A stretch of 34,145 nt of DNA from Hyphomicrobiales bacterium (GTDB lineage Bacteria > Pseudomonadota > Alphaproteobacteria > Rhizobiales > CAJQND01), in NCBI GenBank assembly GCA_028285595.1, contig JANQOW010000060.1, positions 1 through 34,145 on the forward strand, written 5' to 3'. The notes beneath the pieces were generated by a model that was not told where the DNA came from, did no database searches, and worked only from the letters and a program-made list of their open reading frames with translations. Numbering within the stretch: the stretch's first letter is position 1; every line of letters starts with the position of its first letter. The position numbers were made by a program, and so were the translations under genes. Below are positions 6,609 to 14,466 of this stretch, one piece after another.

Positions 6609-9600
6609 TCAGTCGCTCTCCCCGACGGTTTGGGCCTTTTCTGTGTCCTTGGCCCCCCTCAACCACAGCGCCACAGATCTGATCGCCACATAGAACACCG
6701 GCGTGAGAAACAGGCCGAGCACCGTCACGCCGAGCATGCCAAAGAACACGGCCGTGCCCAGCGCTTGTCGCAGTTCCGCTCCTGGACCTGACGCGATGAC
6801 AAGAGGGACCACGCCCAAAATAAACGCAAAGGCCGTCATCAAGATGGGGCGTAGGCGCAAGCGGCACGCTTCAACCGTAGCCTCGATCAGGTCCCGGCCG
6901 GCATCTTCCAACTGACGCGCAAATTCCACAATGAGGATGGCATTCTTCGCCGCCAAGCCCACCAGAACAATCAAGCCGATCTGGGTGAGGATATTGTTGT
7001 CCATGCCGCGCAGCATCACCCCGCTCAAGGCTGCCAGAACAGAGAGCGGCACAATAAGCATGATCGCGAGCGGCAGAGCCCAGCTCTCATACTGGGCCGC
7101 CAGCAGCAGAAAGACGAACACAATGGCCAGCACAAACAAGTAGATGGCCGTATTCCCGGTCAACTTCTCCTGGAGCGCAAGCTCCGTCCACTCAAACGTC
7201 ATGCCCTGAGGCAGGGAATTGGCCGCCAGCCGTTCCATTGCGTTAAGCGCATCGCCCGTTGAGACGCCAGGCGCCGTGCTGCCCTGAAGGGGCACTGAAA
7301 CGAACTGATTGTAGCGCTGCACCAGGTAAGGTCCGCTGGTGTTCTTGATCTCCACCAAAGTGCCGAGCGGCACGAGAGCACCTGAGGATGATCTCACCTT
7401 CAGCCGGGCAATATCCACCGGATCCAGCCGAAAGCGCTGATCTGCCTGAGCCCTGACATCATAGCGCCGCCCGAACGCGGTGAAGTCGTTCACATAGGAC
7501 GAGCCCAGATTGATCTCCAGAGTGTCGAAAATGGCGCCGATCGGCACATTGAGCTGACGGGCTTTCACCCGGTCAATGTCCAGGTAAAACGAAGGGCTGG
7601 AGTTGGAGAAGGTGGTGAACACCCGCGTGACCTCAGGCGTGGATTGCGCAGCGCCCATCATGGCGAAGGCGGTCTCAAGGGCGCGGCCCATATCGGCGCC
7701 GCTGCGCTCCTGAATCTGCATCTTAAAGCCGCCGCCCTGACCGATACCGCGCACCGAGGGCGGCTGGATGGCGATGATGAACGCCTCTTCAATCTGCTGC
7801 AGCCGGCCAAACAAGTTCCCGATGATCGCACCGGATGTGAGGCCCGGGCTGGTGCGCTCTTCGAACGGGTCGAATGCCGCGAAAATGGCGGCTGCATTGG
7901 TTGCCGTGGTGAAGGTTGCACCGGAGAACCCGGCAAAGGCGACCGCGTCTTTGACCCCGGGCGTGTCCAGAATGATCTTGGTGGCCCGCTGGACCACCTT
8001 GTCCGTGCGTTGCAACGAGGCGCCGTCCGGCAGTTGAACCACAACAATGCCGTAGCCCTGGTCGGTCTGTGGAATGAAGCCGCCCGGCACCTTGCCGAAC
8101 ACCCAGACGGTCATGCCGATCAGAACCGCATAGACTGCAAGACCTGCCACTTTCCGCCTGGCCAGGACGCCCACCGTACGGCCATAGCCATCGCTTGTCG
8201 CATCGAAACCGGTATTGAACTTCGCGGCGGCCCATGAGCCCAGGCGTGCGAGCACGAATTTAGGCCGGCTGTGGCCATGTGGTTTCAGCAACAGGGCTGC
8301 AAGCGCCGGTGAGAGGGTCAGCGAGTTGATGGCCGAGATGATGGTCGATGTGGCAATGGTGATGGCGAACTGTTTGTAGAACGCCCCCGATATGCCCGGC
8401 ACGAATGCGGTGGGGATAAACACCGCACACAGAACCAGTGACATGGCAATCACCGCAGAACCCACCTCATCAACGGTCTTGTGGGCTGCTTCGCGCGGCG
8501 ACAGCCCGCGGGCTATGTTGCGCTCCACATTCTCCACCACCACAATAGCGTCATCCACAACAATGCCGATTGCCAGCACCAGCCCGAACAAGGTCAGGGT
8601 GTTGAGCGAGAATCCGAGGGCGGCCATCACCATGAAGGTGCCGATCAGGGACACCGGAATGGCGACGATGGGAATGATGGCCGTGCGCCAGGACTGCAGG
8701 AACACAACCACAACCAAAACCACCAGCAGGACGGCCTCCAGCAGTGTTTTGTAGACTTCCTTCACCGACTGATCGATGAAGTCGGTCGGGTTGTAGACGA
8801 TCTGGTGTTCTATGCCGGGCGGGAAACTCTTGGAGAGCTCCTCCATGGTGGAGATGATGTCCGAGGCGCTCTGCAGGGCGTTTGTGCCGGGACGCTGAAA
8901 GATGGCCAATGCCACGGCCGGTTTGCCGTTTAGGTACGAGTTTGTGGTGTAGCTCTTGGCGCCGACCTCAACCCGCGCCACGTCCTGCAAGCGGATGAGG
9001 CGTCCGTCATCGCCGGATTTGACAATCACATTGCGAAACTGGCGCACGGTGGAAAAGCGCCCCTGGGTGGTGACCGTATACGTGGTGGCGATACCCGCGG
9101 GCGCGGGTTCGGCCCCAATGGCGCCGCCGGACACCTGCACGTTCTGCTCGCGCAACGCTTCCACAACGTCTGATGACGTCAACTCGTAAGAGGCCAGTTT
9201 CTCCGGATCCAGCCAGACCCTTAGAGAATATTCGCGCTCGCCGAAGATGGTGAGATCGCCAACCCCGTCCAGCCTAATCAGCACGTCGCGCACATTGTTG
9301 CGCGCATAGTTGGAGACATAGAGCTGGTCCAGGCTGTCGTCAGGCGACAGCATGTGCACCACCATCATCAGGTTCGGAGAGCTTTTGCGCGTGGTGATCC
9401 CAACCCGGCGCACCTCTTCAGGCAGGCGCGGCTCAGCGATCGCCACCCGGTTCTGAACCAGCACCTGGGCGGCATCCAGATCTGTGCCGGTTTCAAATGT
9501 GATAGTGAGCGACATGGTGCCGGCGCTGGTGGAGTAGGAGGACATGTAGAGCATGTTCTCCACCCCATTGATCTCTTCTTCGATGGGTGCAGCCACGGTT

Positions 9601-9782
9601 TCAGCGACCGTGACCGCATCAGCGCCGGAATAGTCTGCGGTGACCACAATGGTGGGGGGCGCAATGTCCGGATATTGGCCGACCGGCAGGAGGAAATAGG
9701 AGATCGATCCCAGCAGAACGATCAGAATGGAGATCACGCTGGCGAAGATCGGCCGTTCGACGAAGAAGTGTGCAAACCCCAT
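6609..9782 (-). CDS. RND multidrug efflux transporter (AcrB/MexB-like, HAE1 family)
   Basis: 1057 aa, close to the roughly 1040-1050 of AcrB. The N-terminus FFVERPIFASVISILIVLLG and QYPDIAPPTI are classic for HAE1 pumps. TM4 carries the proton-relay pair in GIVVDDAIVVVENVE, and TM10 carries the relay Lys in GLAAKNAILIVEFARQ. Two large periplasmic porter/docking segments separate the TM1 and TM7 bundles. It uses the proton gradient to expel drugs, detergents or other amphiphiles from periplasm and inner membrane. It starts 12 nt after the stop of the adaptor gene (9795-10952), so both form one operon. No TolC/OprM-type channel and no TetR-type regulator are present nearby, so an unlinked outer-membrane protein is expected. 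Start ATG at 9782. Confidence 0.96.
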   Translation of the reverse strand: MGFAHFFVERPIFASVISILIVLLGSISYFLLPVGQYPDIAPPTIVVTADYSGADAVTVAETVAAPIEEEINGVENMLYMSSYSTSAGTMSLTITFETGTDLDAAQVLVQNRVAIAEPRLPEEVRRVGITTRKSSPNLMMVVHMLSPDDSLDQLYVSNYARNNVRDVLIRLDGVGDLTIFGEREYSLRVWLDPEKLASYELTSSDVVEALREQNVQVSGGAIGAEPAPAGIATTYTVTTQGRFSTVRQFRNVIVKSGDDGRLIRLQDVARVEVGAKSYTTNSYLNGKPAVALAIFQRPGTNALQSASDIISTMEELSKSFPPGIEHQIVYNPTDFIDQSVKEVYKTLLEAVLLVVLVVVVFLQSWRTAIIPIVAIPVSLIGTFMVMAALGFSLNTLTLFGLVLAIGIVVDDAIVVVENVERNIARGLSPREAAHKTVDEVGSAVIAMSLVLCAVFIPTAFVPGISGAFYKQFAITIATSTIISAINSLTLSPALAALLLKPHGHSRPKFVLARLGSWAAAKFNTGFDATSDGYGRTVGVLARRKVAGLAVYAVLIGMTVWVFGKVPGGFIPQTDQGYGIVVVQLPDGASLQRTDKVVQRATKIILDTPGVKDAVAFAGFSGATFTTATNAAAIFAAFDPFEERTSPGLTSGAIIGNLFGRLQQIEEAFIIAIQPPSVRGIGQGGGFKMQIQERSGADMGRALETAFAMMGAAQSTPEVTRVFTTFSNSSPSFYLDIDRVKARQLNVPIGAIFDTLEINLGSSYVNDFTAFGRRYDVRAQADQRFRLDPVDIARLKVRSSSGALVPLGTLVEIKNTSGPYLVQRYNQFVSVPLQGSTAPGVSTGDALNAMERLAANSLPQGMTFEWTELALQEKLTGNTAIYLFVLAIVFVFLLLAAQYESWALPLAIMLIVPLSVLAALSGVMLRGMDNNILTQIGLIVLVGLAAKNAILIVEFARQLEDAGRDLIEATVEACRLRLRPILMTAFAFILGVVPLVIASGPGAELRQALGTAVFFGMLGVTVLGLFLTPVFYVAIRSVALWLRGAKDTEKAQTVGESD

Positions 9783-9794
9783 GGTGCGCGCGGC

Positions 9795-10952
9795 CTATTC
9801 GGGCGCCGCCACAGGCGGCAGCTCAACAGGCTGAGGATCGATGGTCATGCCTGGGCGCACGCGCGCAAGGCCCTTGACCACAATCAGCTCATCGCCCTTA
9901 AGGCCGGTGCGCACCACCCGGTATCCGTCAATGCGCGGACCAGGGCGGATCACCCTCGGTGCGAGTTTATTGTCTTCCCCCACCACGAACACGATGCGCC
10001 GGTTCTGGTCGGTGCCCACGGCGGCATCAGGCACTAAGATCCCGTTATACTCCTCAGAGCCTGGAATAGAGATCCGCCCGAACAAGCCCGGCTGCAGGAA
10101 GAGATCTTTGTTGGGTACCACGGCGCGGCCCCGCATGGTGCCGGTGTTCCGGTCGATCCGGTTGTCGACAAAGTCCAGGTTGCCTTTGTGCTTTGGCTCG
10201 GTCTCGTCGGTGAGCTGGATCCCCACCTCATATGGCGTTAAGCGCCCCGAGGGCCGCTGGCCCGCGCGCGCCAGGCGCGAGTAGGCCAGAAAGGCCCGCT
10301 CATCCACATCGAAATAGAAATAAATCGGGTCCAGGGAGACGATTGAGGCCAGAAGGGTGGAATTGGCCTGCACCAGATTGCCGATCGAAATCAGGTTGCG
10401 GCCAATGCGGCCATCGATGGGCGAATAGATCTTTGTGTATTCCAGGTTGAGCCGGGCCGAGCTAAGTCGTGCCGTGGCCCCGCTCATTTCAGCCTGGGCC
10501 GCCAGATATTCCTGGCGCCGTTGATCCAGAGTGGAAACCGACACGGTGCCTGATTGCTGCAGGCGTTCTGCCCGCTCAAACTCCTGCTTGGCCAGATCAA
10601 GCCGGGTTTTGGCCACTTCCACACTGGATTCGGCATTGTCCAGCTCGGCCTGGAAGGGGCGTTGGTCGATGGTAAAGAGCAGGTCGCCTTTCTTGATCAG
10701 GGCGCCGTCTTTAAAATGGATCTGTTCCAGATAGCCCGCAACGCGCGAGCGCACCTGCACGTCTTCTTTGGCATCGAACCGGCCGGTGAAGTCATCCATT
10801 TCCCGTATGGGCTTCACCACTGGATTGGCGACAGTGATCTTCGGAAGCGGCGGGGCGGCTTGTTTTTGCGCCGGCTCGTCACAGCCGGCGAGTGCCAGTG
10901 CTGCGATTAAAACAATTCCGAGGGAAAAGCGCGGAAGGAACTTGTGTCTCAT
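9795..10952 (-). CDS. RND efflux periplasmic adaptor lipoprotein (AcrA/MexA-like)
   Basis: 385 aa. The N-terminal lipoprotein signal ends in LALAGC, so Cys23 is the likely lipidated residue. The biotinyl-lipoyl-like halves follow (VRSRVAGYLEQIHFKDGALIKKGDLLF and YTKIYSPIDGRIGR), with a helical hairpin between them (about 105-160, SSVEVAKTRLDLAKQEFERA). Beta-barrel and membrane-proximal domains complete the protein. It bridges the RND transporter encoded 12 nt downstream to an outer-membrane channel. AGGA lies 6 nt before the ATG at 10952. The upstream region on the minus strand contains TTCGCGAA, an 8-bp palindrome near 11025-11032, which could be an operator, but support is thin. Confidence 0.95.
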   Translation of the reverse strand: MRHKFLPRFSLGIVLIAALALAGCDEPAQKQAAPPLPKITVANPVVKPIREMDDFTGRFDAKEDVQVRSRVAGYLEQIHFKDGALIKKGDLLFTIDQRPFQAELDNAESSVEVAKTRLDLAKQEFERAERLQQSGTVSVSTLDQRRQEYLAAQAEMSGATARLSSARLNLEYTKIYSPIDGRIGRNLISIGNLVQANSTLLASIVSLDPIYFYFDVDERAFLAYSRLARAGQRPSGRLTPYEVGIQLTDETEPKHKGNLDFVDNRIDRNTGTMRGRAVVPNKDLFLQPGLFGRISIPGSEEYNGILVPDAAVGTDQNRRIVFVVGEDNKLAPRVIRPGPRIDGYRVVRTGLKGDELIVVKGLARVRPGMTIDPQPVELPPVAAPE

Positions 10953-11082
10953 GGCATCCTAACGGCAGGAGTGGCAAAGCCGATTGGGTTTAAGGCACGT
11001 CCAGGAAGTGCGATAATAAGTGTGCTTTTCGCGAATTAAAAGATCAGATTCGCCTCATGTACCATTTTGTCCCACTGCCGCG

Positions 11083-11099
11083 GGGGGGTGCCACCCCCC
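11083..11099 (-). terminator. Hairpin directly after the ETF-QO stop codon
   Basis: GGGGGGT-GCC-ACCCCCC forms a perfect 7-bp stem with a 3-nt loop, starting 1 nt beyond the ETF-QO stop codon. There is no clean U-tract after it on the minus strand (GCGGCAGTGGGACAAAAT follows), so it may act as a weak or factor-assisted terminator, or protect the mRNA 3' end. Confidence 0.4.
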
Positions 11100-11100
11100 A

Positions 11101-12783
11101 TCACATGTTCGGATAGTTCGGCCCGCCACCGCCTTCCGGCACTGTCCAGTTGATGTTCTGAGCCGGGTCCTTGATGTCGCACGTCTTACAGTGGACGCAG
11201 TTCTGGGCGTTGATCTGGAACTGCGGGTTCTGACCGTTATCGTCGTAGAGCACCTCGTAGACGCCCGCCGGACAGTAGCGCTGAGCCGGTTCGGCAAACT
11301 TTGGCAGGTTCTGCGAGATCGGCACGCTCGCATCGGCCAAGGTGAGGTGGATCGGCTGATCTTCCTCATGGTTGGTGGCCGAGAACGATACGTTGGTCAG
11401 CCGGTCGAAGGACAGGACCCCGTCCGGCCGCGGATACTCGATCGGCTTGCACTGATCGGCCGGCAAGGTGCAGGCGTGATCCGGCTTGCCGTGACTGACT
11501 GACCCGAAGAACGAAAAGCCCAGCTTCTCGCGCATGTGCATGTCCAAGCCGCCAAGGGCAAGACCGCCCACCAGGCCGTATTTCGACCAGAGCGGCTTAA
11601 CGTTTTGCACCTGCTCAAGATCCTTGTAGACCCAGGACTGGCGGTAGGCCTCCTCATAGGATGAAAGCTCATCACCCTCACGGCCGGCCTGCACAGCGTC
11701 AAACGCGGCTTCTGCGGCCAGCATGCCGGTCTTCATGGCATTGTGGGAGCCCTTGATCCGCGGCACGTTCACAAGACCTGCCGAACAGCCGATCAGGCAG
11801 CCGCCCGGGAAGAACAGCTTGGGCACCGATTGTAGCCCGCCCTCCGTAATCGCCCGGGCGCCATAGGCCACCCGGCGTCCGCCCTCAAGCACGGATGCAA
11901 TGAGGGGATGGTGCTTGAAGCGCTGGAACTCCATGTAGGGGTAAAGGTGCGGGTTTTGATAGTTCAGGTGAACCACAAAGCCGATCGACACAAGGTTGTC
12001 TTCCAGGTGGTACATGAAGCTGCCACCGCCGGTCTTCATGCCCAAAGGCCATCCCATGGTGTGGGTCACCTGGCCCATCTGGTGGTTCTCCGGCTTCACT
12101 TCCCAGAGTTCCTTCATCCCGATGCCGAACTTTTGCGGCTCGCGCCCTTTGTCCAGCTCAAATTGGCTGATCAGCCGCTTGGCGAGCGAGCCGCGCACGC
12201 CTTCGCCAATGAAGACATACTTGCCATGCAGCTCCATGCCGGGCTCGAATTCTGACTTTTGCTGGCCGTCACGGCCAATGCCCATAACGCCGGCAACCAC
12301 GCCCTTCACAGAGCCGTCTTCCCGGTAAACCAGGTCCGAGCAGGCAAAGCCGGGATAGATCTCAACGCCCATGGCTTCGGCCTGTTCGGCCAGCCAGCGG
12401 CAGACGTTGCCCAGGGAGACGGCATAGTTGCCATGGTTGTCCATAAGCTTGGGCATGCCGAAATTGGGCAGACGCAGCGCGCCTGAGGGCCCGAGCACAT
12501 AAAACCGGTCGGACGTCACCTCCGCCTTGAGCGGGGCGCGCTTTTCCTTCCAGTCCGGAATAAGTTCGGTGAGGGCAATTGGATCGACCACAGCGCCGGA
12601 CAGAATGTGGGCGCCCACTTCTGAACCCTTTTCCAAGACGCACACGTTGATCTCGCTGCCATTGGCTTCGGCCAACTGCTTCAGCCGGATCGAGGCGGCA
12701 AGGCCGGCGGGACCTGCGCCAACGATCACAACATCGTATTCCATCGACTCGCGCTCTACCGCGGTACCATTCTCTTCGCTCAC
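11101..12783 (-). CDS. Electron transfer flavoprotein-ubiquinone oxidoreductase
   Basis: 560 aa, usual length for ETF-QO. An N-terminal FAD Rossmann fingerprint GAGPAG lies at 22-27. The family signature GAHILSGAVVDP follows. The middle contains the quinone-binding and membrane-associated region with KTGGGSFMYHLED. The C-terminal 4Fe-4S cluster ligands are Cys504 (YCPAGVYE) and Cys529, Cys532, Cys535 (NCVHCKTCDIKDP). The enzyme passes electrons from ETF, reduced by acyl-CoA dehydrogenases and by N-methyl amine dehydrogenases such as dimethylglycine or sarcosine dehydrogenase, to ubiquinone at the inner membrane. Start is GTG at 12783, with GGGAG 8-10 nt upstream. It is divergent from the uracil-DNA glycosylase gene. 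Its amine link may be relevant to the methylamine module further right, but the two are about 16 kb apart. Confidence 0.97.
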   Translation of the reverse strand: MSEENGTAVERESMEYDVVIVGAGPAGLAASIRLKQLAEANGSEINVCVLEKGSEVGAHILSGAVVDPIALTELIPDWKEKRAPLKAEVTSDRFYVLGPSGALRLPNFGMPKLMDNHGNYAVSLGNVCRWLAEQAEAMGVEIYPGFACSDLVYREDGSVKGVVAGVMGIGRDGQQKSEFEPGMELHGKYVFIGEGVRGSLAKRLISQFELDKGREPQKFGIGMKELWEVKPENHQMGQVTHTMGWPLGMKTGGGSFMYHLEDNLVSIGFVVHLNYQNPHLYPYMEFQRFKHHPLIASVLEGGRRVAYGARAITEGGLQSVPKLFFPGGCLIGCSAGLVNVPRIKGSHNAMKTGMLAAEAAFDAVQAGREGDELSSYEEAYRQSWVYKDLEQVQNVKPLWSKYGLVGGLALGGLDMHMREKLGFSFFGSVSHGKPDHACTLPADQCKPIEYPRPDGVLSFDRLTNVSFSATNHEEDQPIHLTLADASVPISQNLPKFAEPAQRYCPAGVYEVLYDDNGQNPQFQINAQNCVHCKTCDIKDPAQNINWTVPEGGGGPNYPNM

Positions 12784-12842
12784 CGGTCTATCTCCCTGTG
12801 GACGGGCCCAAACCCCACAATGCCCATACGTTCGCGCTGTGT

Positions 12843-12848
12843 TATACT
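12843..12848 (+). promoter_or_regulatory. Possible -10 box just before the UDG start
   Basis: TATACT ends 6 nt before the ATG at 12855. If used as a -10 element, transcription would begin at or very near the start codon, giving a leaderless mRNA. No good -35 hexamer is found at 16-18 nt spacing, and no Shine-Dalgarno is seen before this ATG, which fits a leaderless model but does not prove it. Confidence 0.3.
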
Positions 12849-12854
12849 CAAATC

Positions 12855-13742
12855 ATGAGCCTCCCGGAAAGCACAAACGAGACCTCTCTGCGCGACAGTG
12901 CGGCGCTTCTTAGCTGGTATATGGACATGGGGGTGGATGAAGCCATCGGCGAGGTGGCCGTGGACCGCTTTGCCGCCGCCGCCGAGCAGAAGGCCAAAGC
13001 CCAAGCCGCAGCGCCACCTCAGAGGCAGGTCAAACGCGAGGCGCAAGGCTATTTCCCGGCCGCTGCCGACAGTCCGCGAGCGCCGCCCGAGGCCCAAGGC
13101 CTGGGCTTGCTCAACCCGGACACTTCAATCGCCGATGCCAAGGCGCTGGCAGCCGGCGCCACCTCCATTGAAGAACTCTATCAGGCCTTGGCAGGTTTTG
13201 ATGGCTGCCCGTTGAAGAAGACGGCCAAGAGCCTGGTTCTCTCAGACGGCAACCCTGAGGCTCATCTGATGCTGATCGGCGAGGCGCCCGGCGCTGATGA
13301 GGATCGGCAGGGTAAGCCCTTCGTGGGCCGGTCAGGCCAGCTTTTGGACCGGATATTGGCGGCCATCGGGCTTGACCGGGCTTCAGAGGATCCGGCCACC
13401 TCGGCGTTTATCTCCAACACCATCTTCTGGCGCCCGCCCGGCAACCGCAAGCCCACTGCAGCGGAGACCGAAACCTGCCTGCCGTTCATCCTGCGCGCCA
13501 TCGAGCTGGCCGATCCCAAGATCATCGTGTGTTTGGGGGCAACGCCCATGCAGCGTCTGTGTAACACCACCGAAGGGATCCTGCGCTCGCGCGGTAAGTG
13601 GCGCGAGACTGTGGTGAATGGCCGGCCGGTTCCGCTCATGCCTACGCTCCACCCGGCCTACCTGCTGCGCCAGCCCGCGCAGAAGGGCCTCTGCTGGCGC
13701 GATATGCTGGCGGTGCGAAAGAAACTGGACGAGGTTACATAG
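12855..13742 (+). CDS. Uracil-DNA glycosylase, family 4-like
   Basis: 295 aa from ATG at 12855. An upstream in-frame start at 12798 would add 19 residues and overlap the divergent ETF-QO promoter area. The N-terminal ~100 residues are low-complexity (Ala/Pro/Lys). The catalytic domain begins near 112. Motif A is GEAPGADEDRQGKPFVGRSG (142-161), and motif 3 is HPAYLL (266-271). NTIFWRPPGNRKPT (188-201) is typical. Family-4 enzymes excise uracil from DNA and usually carry a 4Fe-4S cluster with a CxxC pair and a second Cys pair. Here the second pair is present (Cys208, Cys226), but the first motif reads GCPLKK, so only Cys118 is there. The gene is followed in the same frame by a GNAT gene after one TAG. 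Confidence 0.9.
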   Translation: MSLPESTNETSLRDSAALLSWYMDMGVDEAIGEVAVDRFAAAAEQKAKAQAAAPPQRQVKREAQGYFPAAADSPRAPPEAQGLGLLNPDTSIADAKALAAGATSIEELYQALAGFDGCPLKKTAKSLVLSDGNPEAHLMLIGEAPGADEDRQGKPFVGRSGQLLDRILAAIGLDRASEDPATSAFISNTIFWRPPGNRKPTAAETETCLPFILRAIELADPKIIVCLGATPMQRLCNTTEGILRSRGKWRETVVNGRPVPLMPTLHPAYLLRQPAQKGLCWRDMLAVRKKLDEVT

Positions 13743-14267
13743 TTGGGCGCAACGCAGATCCGCACCTCCTCAGGCGATGATCGGGCACAGATCCTGGCGC
13801 TCTATCCGCTGATGTTTCCCGATGAAGAGCTGAGGCCCGTGGTGACGGCGTTGTTGGACGGGCAGGCGCCTGTTCTGTCTTTGGTAACCTGCCGCAAGGG
13901 CGAGCCGGTGGCCCATCTGCTGTTCACTCTATTCGGCGATGAAGACGGTGCACCAACCGGTGCCTTGCTGGGTCCGCTTGGAGTGCGGCCGGATCTCCAG
14001 GGCCAGGGTCTGGGCAGTGCGCTGGTGGGTGAGGGGCTGTCGCGCCTAACCGATGAGGGCATCCGGCAGGTGTTTGTGTTGGGAGACCCACGCTATTACG
14101 GACGCTTCGGCTTTGCAGCCGAGCGCAGCACGCTGCCACCCTACGCGCTGCCCGCTGAATGGGCGGACGCGTGGCAGTCACAGATCTTGGCTGAACGTGC
14201 GCCGTTGGGTGAGGGGACCTGCGATCTGCCGGACGCCTGGATGAAGCCGGAGCTTTGGGGCCCTTAA
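13743..14267 (+). CDS. GNAT family N-acetyltransferase (YhbS-like)
   Basis: 174 aa. The acetyl-CoA binding motif is visible in LGPLGVRPDLQGQGLGSALVGEGL (residues about 77-100). VFVLGDPRYYGRFGFAAER (about 112-130) is the typical YhbS-type segment. Substrate is unknown (small molecule or protein amine). The start is a TTG at 13743 that follows the TAG stop of the uracil-DNA glycosylase with no gap and in the same frame. GAGG about 8 nt upstream, inside the glycosylase gene, supports it. The two genes must be translationally coupled or, with stop read-through, would give one fused protein. Confidence 0.88.
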   Translation: MGATQIRTSSGDDRAQILALYPLMFPDEELRPVVTALLDGQAPVLSLVTCRKGEPVAHLLFTLFGDEDGAPTGALLGPLGVRPDLQGQGLGSALVGEGLSRLTDEGIRQVFVLGDPRYYGRFGFAAERSTLPPYALPAEWADAWQSQILAERAPLGEGTCDLPDAWMKPELWGP

Positions 14268-14329
14268 AGTGGAGTGACATGTGTCACAGACGCGGCGGCC
14301 CACCTGGGTTAAACCAGGGTCAGATACAC

Positions 14330-14438
14330 GCTGGTTAGCATTGCAGTCACTGCACCAGCCGGGGCCGAAAGGCCATTATCGGGCGACATGCACATAGAGA
14401 TTTCTGCGACCGGCACGAACTTGCCCCGTAACAGGGGC
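14330..14438 (+). other. Hairpin-rich leader before the NTPase-TIR genes
   Basis: The 199-nt gap between the GNAT gene and the NTPase gene contains several inverted repeats: GTGAC/GTCAC (14274-14287), CCTGG/CCAGG (14313-14328 area), a two-part stem GCTGGT/ACCAGC (14330-14359) enclosing TGCAG-TCA-CTGCA, GGCC-GAAA-GGCC (14363-14374, GNRA-type loop), and GCCCC-GTAACA-GGGGC (14423-14438). They could form a structured leader, an attenuator, or a small RNA. GC-rich DNA gives some by chance. No confident promoter is seen. Confidence 0.3.
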
Positions 14439-14466
14439 GATAGCGCGAACATCGGGATCAGAGCCT

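Noticed and set aside
6609-10952. Heavy-metal (CusA/CzcA-type) RND pump
   Set aside because: The transporter has the HAE1 N-terminus and DD/K relay motifs of drug pumps and the adaptor is AcrA-like without metal-binding His/Met clusters.
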